Notes: a model not told the origin generated them from the letters alone. 64,000 nt of DNA from Doryteuthis pealeii (GCA_023376005.1 CM042179.1:16151648-16215647); one strand, 5' to 3'. Positions 42,967 through 54,143 are shown, counted from the first letter of the stretch. Numbers and translations: made by a program.

Positions 42967-43243
42967 TGGAGGCACATAGTGTAATGGTTATGTTGTAGGA
43001 AATGGACATGGCAACCCAAGTTCAAATCCTGGACACAAGTGTTTATGAATAATTTTGATGTTTCAGACTGTTGTCCTCAATCTTTATTGTGGTATGTGTG
43101 AATGTTTGTATTTCTCATAGCACTAATACCTTTGGGAAAGGTATGAATCCAACTATTCTCCCTCCAGCTATGGGTAAATAGGACAGACCAGGCTCTTTAA
43201 CCTTGGTATATCAATCAGTCTAGAAAAAAAGAAAACTGAATTA
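42967..43243 (+). mobile_element. SINE B copy 13 with an internal insertion
   Basis: Head GGAGGCACATAGTGTAATGG and GTTCAAATCCTGGACACA are followed by about 75 extra bases (ATGTTTCAGACTGTTGTCC) before the usual AGCACTAATACCTTTGGG. The insert resembles the start of the segment at 59461. The SINE tail is cut at 43243. Confidence 0.75.
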
Positions 43244-44008
43244 TTAGAGATTGGCTTAACATATGGATGTAATTTGAACTTTAGATTATGAACTTTATTA
43301 TTCAAATTTGCATGTGCTTCATAAATAATTTCAAATGTTGAAGGAAAAGTTAATTTTTTTTTTCCTTGACAAAGTTAAGGTCAGTTTATAAATATTTACA
43401 ATACAGGTCAGTTTTAATATTTACAATACAGAATTCAATGAATGAATATTTGAGGGTAACAAAAAAAAAAAAGTAATACATTTTGGGAAGATTCATTTGT
43501 TGTCGAGTCTATTTGGAGTAAGGGTTTCACAACATGATATTGTAGCGAGGTGGAGTTTTGCGAGAACTACTATTAGAAAAGAGAGGAAGAAAAAATAAGA
43601 GATAGTAAAGGTTTTTAAAAAAATAGTGATGAGCACAAAAACGGTTGTCATGCCCCCTTTTTAGTGTTGTGAATTTGGAGGCACATTGACAAGACCCGCT
43701 ATACAACATATATCGATATTAGAACATTACATATATCCGTTTTGGTACTGTGAATATATCGCTATCGCCACGTTATCTATATTCAAGGATTTCTAGAATT
43801 GATGTAGTGTTAGTTTTAAATTTATTTATTGTCTCTATTATAGTGAATTTATCATCTCCATGGTCTGTTGGTTGGAAGCATTGTTTTACTGGCAGGAGTT
43901 TAGGATTCAGAAATTTAATTCTCTATCTATAGTTGTATATTCTAAAATTGAAGAGTATTTTAGATTTACCTATATATTGCTTGGCACTTCATATATATAA
44001 TTGTGTGG
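43244..44008. other. Spacer, nothing recognised
   Basis: AT-rich; no gene or repeat assigned. Confidence 0.4.
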
Positions 44009-44440
44009 GTTATGTTACAGTTACTATCTTAGAAAATGTACTCAAACTGATTTCAAATCTCAGACTAGGTTATTTGCCTTTCACTATGTTAATGCCCTTT
44101 TGAAATTATGTGGGGAACTCATAATAGAATTGCAATGATATTTTCCTCCCAGCTACAGGTAAATAATAGAGCAGACTGAACTCTTTAGCCTGGCACAAGA
44201 GATTCAGCTCTGTCAGGTAAGGGAGATAACATTAGTTGCTTGGTTAATTATTAGCATCTGGGAACAATTTTTTTTTTTTTTTTTTTAATAGCCACGCATG
44301 TTTCAATTTTGTGTGGCTCCCATGGTGAAATGACTTCATGTCTATTTTCTTTGGTTGGGCACCGGTAAAATATCTCAACTTTTTAGCCTTGGTAAGGCAA
44401 CCAGTCTAAATGAATGAAAAATCTTGGGAATTTAAAACCT
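44009..44440 (+). mobile_element. SINE B copy 14, badly decayed
   Basis: TTTCAAATCTCAGACTAGG, CCAGCTACAGGTAAATAATAG and GCAGACTGAACTCTTTAGCC match the family in order. The tail GCCTTGGTAAGGCAACCAG at about 44385 is displaced by an insertion of about 170 bp. Confidence 0.5.
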
Positions 44441-44589
44441 TAGGGTTGATCATAGAATCTATGGCACATTGATTCTTCTGTTAATCAAAAAGTGTGGCTG
44501 GTTCAACATAAGCTATTACCACAATAAACAAATCTCTTGTGTATGCAGGTTTATATCTTTAACTGAATTATTGGGAACTCTTACATGAT

Positions 44590-44617
44590 GTGCAATGGGA
44601 GAGCTGCATTCCCCAGT

Positions 44618-44658
<41 letters not shown>

Positions 44659-44970
44659 TTTTTATTTTAAATTGTTGTTATTTAATCGCATTAGAAAGAG
44701 CTCTGAAAATGGAATTCAAAACCGTTTTAATTATACAAATATCCCCAGTGATTCAAAAATTATGAGAATTTAAAGACGTAAAATTTGGTAAAAAAGCAAA
44801 CCTCATTTTGCTCCAAAAACATGCAAAATCACAAACCAATTCAAAACAAGAAATTCACTAATTTCTTTATTATTGGAGTAATTTTTATGAAACTTGGTAC
44901 TCTTATGTAAAATTGTCTGTTCTTTCTGATTATGTACTCAGATTGTAAGTATCTCTATAGTGTAAGCCAT
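44590..44970 (+). repeat. Repeat G copy 1
   Basis: GCATTCCCCAGTTGATTTTT, ATACAAATATCCCCAGTGAT and AGTATCTCTATAGTGTAAG match 58871-59245 in inverse orientation. A T run of about 37 interrupts it. Confidence 0.7.
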
Positions 44971-45520
44971 TATTTAGAAATTAAGATGTACAGATTTCAT
45001 ATATTCATCTATTTAAAAAAAAAAAAGTTCAACACAAGATTCAACATATTTTCATTTTGATATTGTATGATGTTGGTAATTTCCTTGGCAATTCTTTTAA
45101 TACTTGCTGAGTGAGAAGCTTAAGTGATGAATTCTGTTACTGGTGCATACTCGGATCCGATCATTTTTTTAACGTTCAGTGTAGAATTCTGAAATTTCTT
45201 GTGCAAAAAACTTAATGTTCTGTAGTATGCACATTTTTTTGTGTCTTTTAATCCAATTATCTTTGATTCTATATAGAATACAAAAAAATGTTTTATATAA
45301 ATATAATTTTATATATTATGTATGTTTTATATGAAAAAAAATCTACAAAACTTTCTTGGTAATACGGATATAAAACTTTGAAGCTAAATGGTAATTTTAA
45401 TGTTTTTTGCATTTATTCCATCGAATATCAATTTAACAGGGTCCATGTTGTTACAATTGTTTTCTTTTTATGGTATAAGCAGCAAGCACAAAAAATTAGA
45501 TTAAATTTGTTTATTATAAA

Positions 45521-45553
<33 letters not shown>

Positions 45554-45678
45554 TAAAAATCCCTGACACTGTTTTTCAAAATTTTACTTACCGCCAAGAT
45601 GAACCAACTTGTGTTAATGATACAAATTATTTTCATTTACATTGAATTTGGTATGAAAAAATAAATAAAAAAGCATAT
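44971..45678. other. AT-rich spacer
   Basis: T run at about 45523-45547. Nothing else recognised. Confidence 0.4.
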
Positions 45679-45687
45679 TGATAAACT

Positions 45688-46204
45688 GGCTGAACTTGCA
45701 CAACGGTCGGAAAATTAAAACAGAGTTTTTTGGAGGTCCCCCATGACAGTTTAATTACAGTCTATGAATGAACTTTTTGCAAATTTGGTTATGATTTAGG
45801 GGTTTGGGGATTAAGGTTGTTTTTGTTTTTTTTTAATTACGTATATTGCTTTAAAAAAAACAAAAACAAATTACTATACATTTAATGTTGAAAAATATTT
45901 TTTTAAACAAAGTTTAATTGAAATTATACATTGCAATACTAACACAAACAACTGAGACTAATGTGTCTACCGTTGGGTTCAATAATTAATGTCAATTGTT
46001 GTAATGATAATGTAATGTATAGTAATTTTGGGTTTTTTGTTGTTGTTTTTAAGCAATACGTAATTAAAAACAACCTTAATCCCCAAACCCCTAAACCGTA
46101 ACCCAATTCTCAAAAAGTTCATTCATAGACTGTAAGTTAAACTGTCATGGGGGACCTCCAAAAAACTTTCCGTTTTAATTTTCCGACCATTGTGCAAGTT
46201 CAGC
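45688..46204. mobile_element. Mutator-like non-autonomous element, 9-bp target duplication
   Basis: Terminal inverted repeats of about 200 bp start GGCTGAACTTGCACAACGG and end CCATTGTGCAAGTTCAGC. TGATAAACT flanks both ends exactly (45679-45687 and 46205-46213). Long inverted repeats with a 9-bp target duplication are typical of Mutator-like (MULE) elements. The centre is AT-rich and without ORF. Overall 517 bp. Confidence 0.8.
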
Positions 46205-46655
46205 TGATAAACTTTATAAGTTTATTATATTTTTTTTATTTTTTTTTTTTTATTTACCATTTCTTTATAAATAAATGTAAAGAAAAAGGAAAATAATTTT
46301 AGAATATTGTTACATACGAATATAGCATTATTTTTTTAAATTTTCAAATGTAAATTGTTTTTCTTTGCAGATTTTAAATACAAAACTAGCTTCATTTTAT
46401 GAAATACAGTTGTGTAATAATATAAGTCAAATAATTATTCAGACAATTCAGTTCACCATTTATTTCAATTACACAATGATGAAATGCAATTTCATTAAAA
46501 GAAAAACTATTTTTCAAAATAAAATAGACAAAATCTTTAAAGTCTGGATAGTATTTTTTCAGAATTTACACATTTTTAAAACTTCACATGAAATTATTCT
46601 GAAATATTTATGTAGAGAATAAAAAAAGTAACTAGAAACTGACATGAAAACAATT

Positions 46656-46704
<49 letters not shown>

Positions 46705-46879
46705 CTGAAATTTTAGGTCCTTTTTCTCTAAAAATGGAAACTTTAACAAAAAAGACCAAAACTCTTAAAAAGATCCAAATTTCTAGTAATTCTTAGACAG
46801 TGGGTAATAATTTTTAAATTAACAGCCAAACAACTTCACTTGTTTGTTCAAAATGTAAATTTTGACAAAAACAAACCTT
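46205..46879. other. AT-rich spacer with long T run
   Basis: T run of about 43 bases at 46660-46702. The stretch 46703-46879 may be a diverged extension of repeat F. Confidence 0.4.
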
Positions 46880-47260
46880 AGAATTATTCAAATTTCACAT
46901 CAAAATAATTCTGAGGCTATCTTCACACTTTACAACTTTTAGAGAAACCCCCAGTGATTTTGTAGGTTGTAATTTTGCTTCCGCAAGTTGAAGAATAAAA
47001 CACCGTTTGTGGGTTGATGTGTCATCTGATTGGTTGTTCAATTTCAAGAATATTGATAAAGATTAACCACTTTGTTTTTGCAAAGGAACACAGCATATAA
47101 AATTGAGTCTCAGCTATTTGCAGTGAAATAACACATAAAATTTACATATTTGGAAAGCTTATTGTAATTTCTTTCCAAACATATAAATATTTAAAATATT
47201 GGACCAGAAATAAACATGAAATTATAAGTTGAACAGATTAAGGTGTGAATTCATCGGTGT
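46880..47260 (-). repeat. Repeat F, inverted single unit
   Basis: On the minus strand CAAAGTGGTTAATCTTTATC, AATATTCTTGAAATTGAAC and CATATGTTTGGAAAG-like blocks match the units of the tandem array at 56940-58290. Confidence 0.65.
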
Positions 47261-47758
47261 CAGTCAAAAACAGACAATCAGCTGGGAATGCTATACTAAT
47301 AGTTCTTAGGCTTAGAATGTATATCACTTTCAAAATCTAATATCTCAAATATTTTCATTATGAAAGAACCTCTAACACTGCTTGTGATGTATTTGTTCTT
47401 CTTTGAATTAAAACAAAAAAATTCATGTTCATTAAGTTACTAAGGTCTTTTTATATAAAAAAAAAATCATTTCCAATATAATTTTATCTGGAATCATTTC
47501 ATTAATTTGTTGGTTTTATGGCATTTCAAGTATTGTTGGGTTATTCAAAGTAATTATATAATTTCAACAAACTAATGATTTGAATCATTTGTAAATAATC
47601 ATAGCTTCAAGAAACAATTCTTAATATGATCTATAATTGAGATGATTTTTCTTAAGGAGTTGGCAATAGAAATCACTGCAGTTTTTTTGGTTTTTTTTCA
47701 AGGAAATCAATAGTGATGGTTCATTTCATGTTTAAAAGAATCAGTATGTTTGCTGTAT
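47261..47758. other. AT-rich spacer
   Basis: Nothing recognised. Confidence 0.4.
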
Positions 47759-48060
47759 CTAGAACTTTTTCTCTACCAGAATGTCAGTGGGTTTCCACTT
47801 CATAGACTGTCTTTTTGACTCTGCAAACCAATGTTTAGCCCACTTGGGAACATTTTCTTTTTTTTTTTTTTTCTTACTAAAACATGCTTTTCTGTACACA
47901 TTATGCATTCTTCTGTAAATTTCACATGGTTTGCACTTCTCAACTACCAAATATTTCATGATAGACCCCTGTTCAAACCTGGAGCAATCTGTTTGATTTG
48001 CCACCATTTTGAACAGCCTCAAAATAAATATGTTCACAAGATTAAAATAATTCTTGCTAT
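47759..48060 (-). pseudogene. Mariner-type transposase N-terminal fragment
   Basis: One open minus-strand frame reads CSRFEQGSIMKYLVVEKCKP, then CEIYRRMHNVYRKACFSK, a lysine run, and VPKWAKHWFAESKRQS. This matches the first helix-turn-helix of mariner transposases (HTH_48 type). The catalytic domain is absent. The lysine run is a T-tract expansion inside the coding sequence. Confidence 0.6.
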
Positions 48061-48299
48061 AAACCAATTCCAAACAATGCAAAGTTTACATTTATGGTAA
48101 ATAATTCTAAAAGAAAATTTTTTTTTTTTTTTTTAAATTCCCCTTATTTATTTAATGTCCTTTGTACTAATAATTTTTGCACTGTTATATGGTTATAAGT
48201 AATTCCTATTTAATGATGATAATTTTTTTGAATACAGTTATGATTTCAAGTATTCTAATACAATCTTCTACTAAATTTTCATACAGATCTATTTGATCA
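48061..48299. other. AT-rich spacer
   Basis: T run at 48118-48134; nothing else recognised. Confidence 0.4.
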
Positions 48300-48385
48300 A
48301 TAAATGGGACCCTAACAGGTACTATCACTCTCAGGGTGGACGTAGGAGTAATGGTAATTCCAGTTCCAGAATTAGATGCAGTATA
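48300..48385 (-). repeat. Repeat C copy 4, inverted
   Basis: GGGACCCTAACAGGTACTA and TCCAGAATTAGATGCAG are the inverse of blocks in copy 1. Confidence 0.6.
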
Positions 48386-48800
48386 ATATCATACACGGGA
48401 CATTTTTTGTGGAGTGGAATGCAGTTGGCATATTCTAGGTCCCTGCTGACAGGACAGATTTCCTTTTTGAGAAAAGTTAAGTTTAAAAATCAAAGCAAGT
48501 AAGAGGGCTCTAATGTGGGGGCTCAATTTACAATGTACTTTTCATATATCTTTATGACAGGATGTTCAATTTACAATGTAAATACACTGTTAAACTAAAA
48601 CCATATTTGTGTATGTTTTTATGTAAGTATATAGAGCAGAGGTAGCCTAACTGCAGCCCTTGGACCAGATGTGCCCTGTAACCCGTACAGACCATGAGAA
48701 GTTTTTAAAATTCAAAGATATGCCCTCATTAAATTCCTTCACAGAATAAGAAAAAAAAAATGAATGTTATTCTTATTTCTGTCATTCTAATTCATATATA
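48386..48800. other. Spacer
   Basis: A GC-richer patch at 48640-48700 (AGCCTAACTGCAGCCCTTGG) is unassigned. Confidence 0.35.
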
Positions 48801-49114
48801 CAGAGATGCTGATGCACAAATATCTAAAAGGATGCAGTAAAATCATATCCATGCATCCCAGTGTTTTTATTTTTTCTTCCCTTACCATTTCAAGCTAATT
48901 GTAAATACATTTCAGTAGTTTCTTGGAAACAAATTACACAGGATAGGTTACAAGGTAGGAGTTTAGACAGCTTTAGTTGTTTCCCCAGATCATAAATAAA
49001 AACCCTACAATTTATTAAGAAATTTTAGTTGGGATCCATAAATTTTCCCGGGGACTCACTCAATGCGAATATGTGTGTCCCAGGACACTAAAATAAAGTT
49101 CTATCAGCATCACT
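48801..49114 (+). repeat. Repeat D copy 2
   Basis: Begins AGAGATGCTGATGCAC and ends TATCAGCATCACT, a short inverted repeat. It carries about 50 bp (ATAAATAAAAACCCTACA) missing from copy 1. Confidence 0.7.
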
Positions 49115-49408
49115 AAATATAGTCAATATTCAGATTAAATAGTAAGTAATCATATCAAATAAAAGCATTTTGTCTTTGGATTTTGGAATGTTGAAATACC
49201 AAAGTTTAGACTCATCTATAAAGATACCAATTTTGGAATTATTAATTTTATCATTTGGGATTCAGATTCATATTTTAATTGTCTTGCTTTTAAATTGGAT
49301 CATTTTGAATTAGAATTTTTTTTTTCAACCTGTGGAAACTTTCAAACTTTGCTTCTGTTTTGTCTACAAATATGGTGTCTTTTGAAAATTATTTTCTAAA
49401 GTTTATTT
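49115..49408. other. AT-rich spacer
   Basis: Nothing recognised. Confidence 0.4.
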
Positions 49409-49480
49409 AGTCAGTTTACCTTGGTCAGTAGAGCATCTGCCTAGGAACTACAAGGTTCTAGGTTCAATACCAGCCCTCAC
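49409..49480 (+). mobile_element. SINE A head fragment
   Basis: TTGGTCAGTAGAGCATCTGC and AGGTTCAATACCAGCCCTCA are the tRNA-like head only. It is not a functional tRNA gene: box A is damaged and there is no CCA-end acceptor partner. Confidence 0.7.
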
Positions 49481-49491
49481 TTGTCTTAGCC

Positions 49492-50125
49492 TTATGAGAT
49501 TGGTGAAAGACATTTCAGTTTTCTGTTATGTACTCTGTCTATCCAGAGCTTCACAATTTTCTCCAACATGTCTGTGTAGACTCTTAAGTCCTTAAAAAAA
49601 AAGGTGAGGAGGCACATGACATCTACTGGAACCATCACAATTACTGGGAACTTAACCATTTCAACCTCATTCAGGTTTATGCATAACCATCCGTCATTTA
49701 CTTGGTTTAACTTTTGGATCTGATTGAGATTTTTCTCATCAGAGAAAAACCAAAGTATTCCAACCTTTTGGTATTTAACTTGTTTAACATGTGCTTTGCA
49801 CGGATCAAACAATTCTCTCTTGTTATATCTGACATAAACTGACCCCCTCTTCATCGCATATGACTTGTACCTGATACCCTCATCCACGACTCTTCTGATG
49901 GTGCATTTTGAAACTTTGAGGTTCTTTGCAATGGTTCTGATTGTCTTTCTGAGGGTTTTATTTATTATTTCTTAGACTTTTTATGCAAAGTTGTTTTCTG
50001 ATGATATTAGGATCCTGTGTATGCGTTTTGCATTTAGCTACTAATGTTGAATCCCCAACAGCAGCTTCCAGTTTCTTTCAATCTTTAACAATGAACGATT
50101 AGGTAATTTTCAATAAGTGGGCTGA
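49492..50125 (-). pseudogene. Mariner-family transposase relic
   Basis: Minus strand: KCKTHTQDPNIIRKQL (about 50050), frameshift, IRTIAKNLKVSKCTIRR (DNA-binding helices), VDEGIRYKSYAMKRG, then ILWFFSDEKNLNQIQKLNQ with the first catalytic aspartate, and VMVPVDVMCLLTFFFKDLRV. The second and third acidic residues are not seen. A stretch of 131 codons is still open. Frameshifts at about 49900 and 50000 show that it is inactive. Confidence 0.7.
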
Positions 50126-50474
50126 TCTCTGTATCACTATGCAGCACTTTTAAGGCAATGATTACAATGTCAACCTGATGTCTGACATTATTTATCAGAA
50201 AAGCAAGGTAAAAAAAAAATTAGAAGAAAGATCTCTTGAAAGAGATGTCCTCCAAAAAATTGATGTATTCTGTATAGTCAGGCAACTTGGTGTCTCTACA
50301 TGGTAATGAGGAATTCTGTCTTTACCATTATACAAGGCATTGTTTGACAATGAACAAATTCTGTATGATTATAACAATGAATTTTTTTTTTTTATCATTC
50401 AGAAGTAAGACCAGGTTGTCTATCATTCTCAAAACTGACAGAATTTTTATTAAAGATATTAATATAAACCAGTC

Positions 50475-50610
50475 AAGTTGTTTTCTAATAATATTAGAAT
50501 CCTGTGCATGTGTTTTGCATTTATCTGATAATGTTGCATCCCCCAACAGCAGATTCCAACTTCTTTCACATTTTGACAATGAAAGATTGGGTAACTCATT
50601 TTTAGTACAG
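50475..50610 (-). pseudogene. Second copy of the transposase N-terminal region
   Basis: KCKTHAQDSNIIRKQL and its DNA surroundings (TTTGCATTTATCTGATAATG ... AACAGCAGATTCCAAC) repeat 49990-50110 in the same orientation, about 485 bp apart. Confidence 0.65.
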
Positions 50611-50774
50611 AATTGTCGCTGTGGGCTGGATGAAATGACCTTGCAGGCTGGATTTTGTCCCAAGAGCCGTAGTTTGGTGACTCTTGACCTGGGACAAAAG
50701 AGGGGTGGGGGTAATATTAAAAGGTAAACAAACTGAAGGTAAATAAACATTTTCATCCCTACTATAATAAAAGG

Positions 50775-50934
50775 AAATTTGATAAGATACTTCTTTGATT
50801 ATTCAACAAGATGCAAGAGAGAAATGAATGAAAGTCTGCATCCTCTCATTCCCAAAGAGAGGTGACATCGGAATCACTAAGAATTACAGAGGTATAACTC
50901 TTACTTCTAAGGTTTATAATACCCTTCTCAATTG
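50775..50934 (+). pseudogene. RTE-like LINE reverse transcriptase, first partial copy
   Basis: Reads KVCILSFPKRGDIGITKNY then RGITLTSKVYNTLLN, the start of the RT domain (motif with K-x-NYRGI). It breaks off where the MITE at 50935 is inserted. A second copy of this same segment follows at 51107. Confidence 0.7.
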
Positions 50935-51106
50935 GGTTATTTCCTATAAGTCTAAAATGATTAAAGGGGAACCACTCTTGACTGATAAATTATTTATTGA
51001 TCTACTAGGAAAAAAGACTGGTTTAGGGTTAGTTTAATGGGAAAATAAATAATCTATCAGTCAAGAGTGGTTCCCCTTTGATCATGTTAGACTTATAGGA
51101 ATAACC
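50935..51106. mobile_element. hAT-like MITE family M, copy 1, inside the LINE
   Basis: Starts GGTTATTTCCTATAAGTC and ends GACTTATAGGAATAACC; inverted similarity spans about 65 bp per end. CTCAATTG (50927-50934) and TTTAATTG (51107-51114) form an 8-bp duplication with two changes. The core has TTAGTTTAATGGGAAAATAA, also found in the copies at 63278 and 58310. No ORF. Confidence 0.8.
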
Positions 51107-51364
51107 TTTAATTGTATACCCTCCAAAGTATGAAAGACAAAAAAAATTGACAATATACTTCTCTAATGCAATGCAGTGTATAGACAAAATACAATAGAGA
51201 AATGGGCAAAAGGCTGCATCCTCCCCTTCCAGAAGAAAGGCAACCTCAAAATTATTAAGAACTACAGAAGTATAACTCTTACTGCTATAGCTGCTAAGAT
51301 TTATAAAGTCCTTCTTCACAATCACATCTAACCTGAAGTTGTGAAAGTTCTTAGGAAAATCCCG

Positions 51365-51399
<35 letters not shown>

Positions 51400-51960
51400 G
51401 AAATAGATCCACAACTTCTTAGATTCTGACTATTCATTGAATCATTACATTAAAAAACGTCAAGGCTAAATTCTTTATATAGATTTCTCCAGGGCATTTG
51501 ATTCCATACTTACATGAAAGATGGAACAAATGCTTCTAGTATATGGTTTTCCCAAAGAAACTATTACCACCATAATGGTGCTTTATAAAAACACAAAGGC
51601 CATAGTCTACTCACCTAATGGCAACATTAACTATTTTGACATTGTCACTGGAGTTTTGGAAGAAGATACATTGGCACCATTTTATATTCATAATCTGCTT
51701 AGATTACATACTCTGATCGCTAATAGATCTAATGAAAGAAAATGGTCTCACATTAAAAAAGGCAAGAAGCAAATGATATCCTGTGGAAACGATTACTGAT
51801 GCAGACTATGCAGATGGTCTAGCACTTCTTGCAAATACACCTGCTCAAGCTGAATCTTTGCTACATCATCTGGAGCAGAGGGCAATCATAATACTGAATG
51901 TCACATGAAAATTAATTTCACAGAACATCATTACACAGAAATAATTGTTTCATTGAAGAA
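51107..51960 (+). pseudogene. RTE-like LINE reverse transcriptase, decayed
   Basis: WAKGCILPFQKKGNLKIIK then ITLTAIAAKIYKVLL, interrupted by a T run (51369-51396), then IDFSRAFDSILTWKMEQML, FDIVTGVLEEDTLAPF and after a frameshift TDADYADGLALLANTPAQ. The last block is RT motif C, in which the usual YADD reads YADG (51807-51818), so the second catalytic aspartate is lost. An intact protein would copy its RNA at the target site. C-terminal parts of this family are at 7331, 19681 and 59994. Confidence 0.8.
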
Positions 51961-52657
51961 TTGTTTGCCCGAAAAATCAGTAAGCCAAATTTAAAGAAAG
52001 ATAAGTTTTATATATGAATCAAATTTTTTTAAATTTTGTATAATTTCAAAATTACCGTTATAAATAGTATTTGTTTATTTACGATAAAAAATATCAAAGA
52101 GTAAAATTCATTCAAGAAGAATTTAGAAAATAGAATCTTTTTTTCCATAAATTCATCACTAAATTTTTATTCGCATAAAGTTTCTATTTTTTTAGTTTTA
52201 TGATTTACTTAAAAACTAGTAAAAAATCTGAATAAAAGTTCGGAGGACTTTGAAAATACACTTTGCATCCTAAAAAATTTGCTTTTTTTTAAAGTTATTT
52301 CATTTTACTTTCTCTTCATAGAATTAAACAGGTCACATATATTTGGAAAGCCTTCTCTTATTTTCGGGGGGGGGATATTGGGGGGGGGACAGTATTTACA
52401 GTAGGGTTGAGCCATACCTGAGTTAGGCACAAGGCCAGAAATTTTCTTGTGATGTTGGCAGTGGAAATTTCCTGTTAAAAAAAACATAGCTACTTTCTGC
52501 CAATTAGCGGAGGACTCACATCCCTGAACTGTTTTTAGTTTGGTAGTGTGCAATGCATCGGGATTTTTTTAATGGAAAAATTGCATCCCTAGATGTGTTG
52601 CTGGGACACACATAGATATGATTTTTACTGTCCTTTTAGATTTTTATGATTTCTCTG
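51961..52657. other. Spacer with two long G runs
   Basis: Nine-base G runs at 52366-52374 and 52380-52388 are separated by ATATT. Otherwise AT-rich and unassigned. Confidence 0.45.
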
Positions 52658-52960
52658 GTCAGAAGGAGGCTTTTAGCACAATACAAGGACCATGCACTAT
52701 TATGTAGAAGTGTGTATGAGTGGATAGATAAGTTTAAAAGTGGCTAGATAAAAGTGACACATGAAGAGGGAGTAAGATGGCCATTAACCTCCACTAGTGA
52801 TGGGGAAGATTCAGGAAGCTCAAGAGATGGTAATGGCGAACTGGTGAGTTATCATCAATGACGTAGCTTTTTTTATCCGCAGATTAGTCATGGTTTTGCC
52901 TATCAAATCATCCATGAAGATCTCTGCTTCCATAAAACAAGAATGATAGGGTCAGCATGG
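52658..52960 (+). pseudogene. Mariner transposase DNA-binding domain relic
   Basis: One frame with two or three stops: RRRLLAQYKDHALLC, SVYEWIDKFKSG, then after stops QISHGFAYQIIHEDLCFHKT. These are the two helix-turn-helix halves of mariner (SETMAR-like) transposases. No catalytic domain follows; the next feature is a MITE of a different superfamily. Confidence 0.7.
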
Positions 52961-53152
52961 CAAGCGAAGTCTGATGTTGGGAGACCCGAAACTTCCCAAT
53001 GACCCATGCATATTACATCACTGATGACACCCACTAGCGCCCCAAATGTAGGAGCGTATATTTAAAGTAAATGCGGATAACTTTGAATCTCATTCATAAT
53101 TAAAATAACTAGGTGATGAAAAGGTCAGGTAGCAAAACACTAATGAATATTC

Positions 53153-53377
53153 AGACCATATGACCTTTAGGCACCCCTTTTGCTTTGCTGATTCATTTTT
53201 TTCATTTACACAATCAACATCTGGTTGCTGGTTAGGGTTAGGGGTTAGTTTTATAATTAAAAAAAAAAAACTCTAAAAATCGTCTGTTAACAAACAACCG
53301 GACGTTGATGGTGTAAATGAAAAAAATGTACTTATGAATCAGCAAAGCAAAAGGGGTGCCTAAAGGTCATATGGTCC
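53153..53377. mobile_element. hAT-like MITE family T, copy 2
   Basis: Ends AGACCATATGACCTTTAGG and CCTAAAGGTCATATGGTCC, with about 55 bp of near-perfect inverted repeat (GGGGTGCC, AGCAAAGCAAAAGG). GAATATTC flanks both sides exactly (53145-53152, 53378-53385). The core has GGTTAGGGTTAGGGGTTAG, as in copy 1. Confidence 0.9.
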
Positions 53378-53385
53378 GAATATTC

Positions 53386-53607
53386 TTTGGTACTGAATGG
53401 ATAATAGATTAAGATATTGTTGTTTTTTTTATGTAATTTTGAGGCTATTTTAAATAGTAATTTTAAAATATTTCTTTTAAACTTTTGTATGATAATTTCA
53501 AAAAGTATTTGTCTGCGAAATTCAGTTTAACTAAATTTAACATTTTGAATGCAAACTTAGCATAACCATTATTATCATATCATTATAATAAGAGTATAAA
53601 TCAATTA

Positions 53608-53643
<36 letters not shown>

Positions 53644-53895
53644 TTTAAAAACTGATTAAAAATGAAATAAATTAATAAAAGATAAAGCAAAAAAAAAATA
53701 CAAACAAATAAGAATAAACAACCTAAAAATAAGAATATATAAATATTAAAATATTTTTAAAAAAACAACAAATATATAGAAAAGGAATTTTTATTAATCT
53801 ATATATAGATATAAATAAGATTAGACTTTTTAAATCCTGGACAATGCTGGGTAGCTCTGCTAGTTAATAATAAAGTCTTAATAAAGAATTTGAAT
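53386..53895. other. AT-rich spacer
   Basis: A short TA tract at 53606-53625 followed by a T run. Nothing else recognised. Confidence 0.4.
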
Positions 53896-54143
53896 TGGCA
53901 ACTTGAGTTCAAATTCAAGAGCTATTTGCATTTTCACACCAGTGCCCTGAGGAAAGGCATGTTTACACCTGTTCTACACCCACCCACCCCCAGCTGTGGG
54001 TAAATAGTAGGATAGACAGGGTTATTTAGCATTGGATAGGCAACTAATCTACGAGAACTCTGTATTCAAACAAGCTTTACTCCACTTAAAAATTGACTTT
54101 GTTACATCCTGTCCATGGGGGAGCAGCTTTGGTAGATACATAC
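53896..54143 (+). mobile_element. SINE B copy 15, decayed, head missing
   Basis: CTTGAGTTCAAATTCAAGAG marks box B; CAGCTGTGGGTAAATAGTAG and ACTTTGTTACATCCTGTCC follow in family order. Confidence 0.7.

Noticed and set aside
49409..49480. tRNA gene
   Set aside because: Only the SINE A head is present, with damaged box A.
50287..50756. Overlapping ORFs of 146 and 142 codons on opposite strands
   Set aside because: They cover a transposase N-terminal relic and AT-rich sequence; only the short KCKTH block is protein-like.
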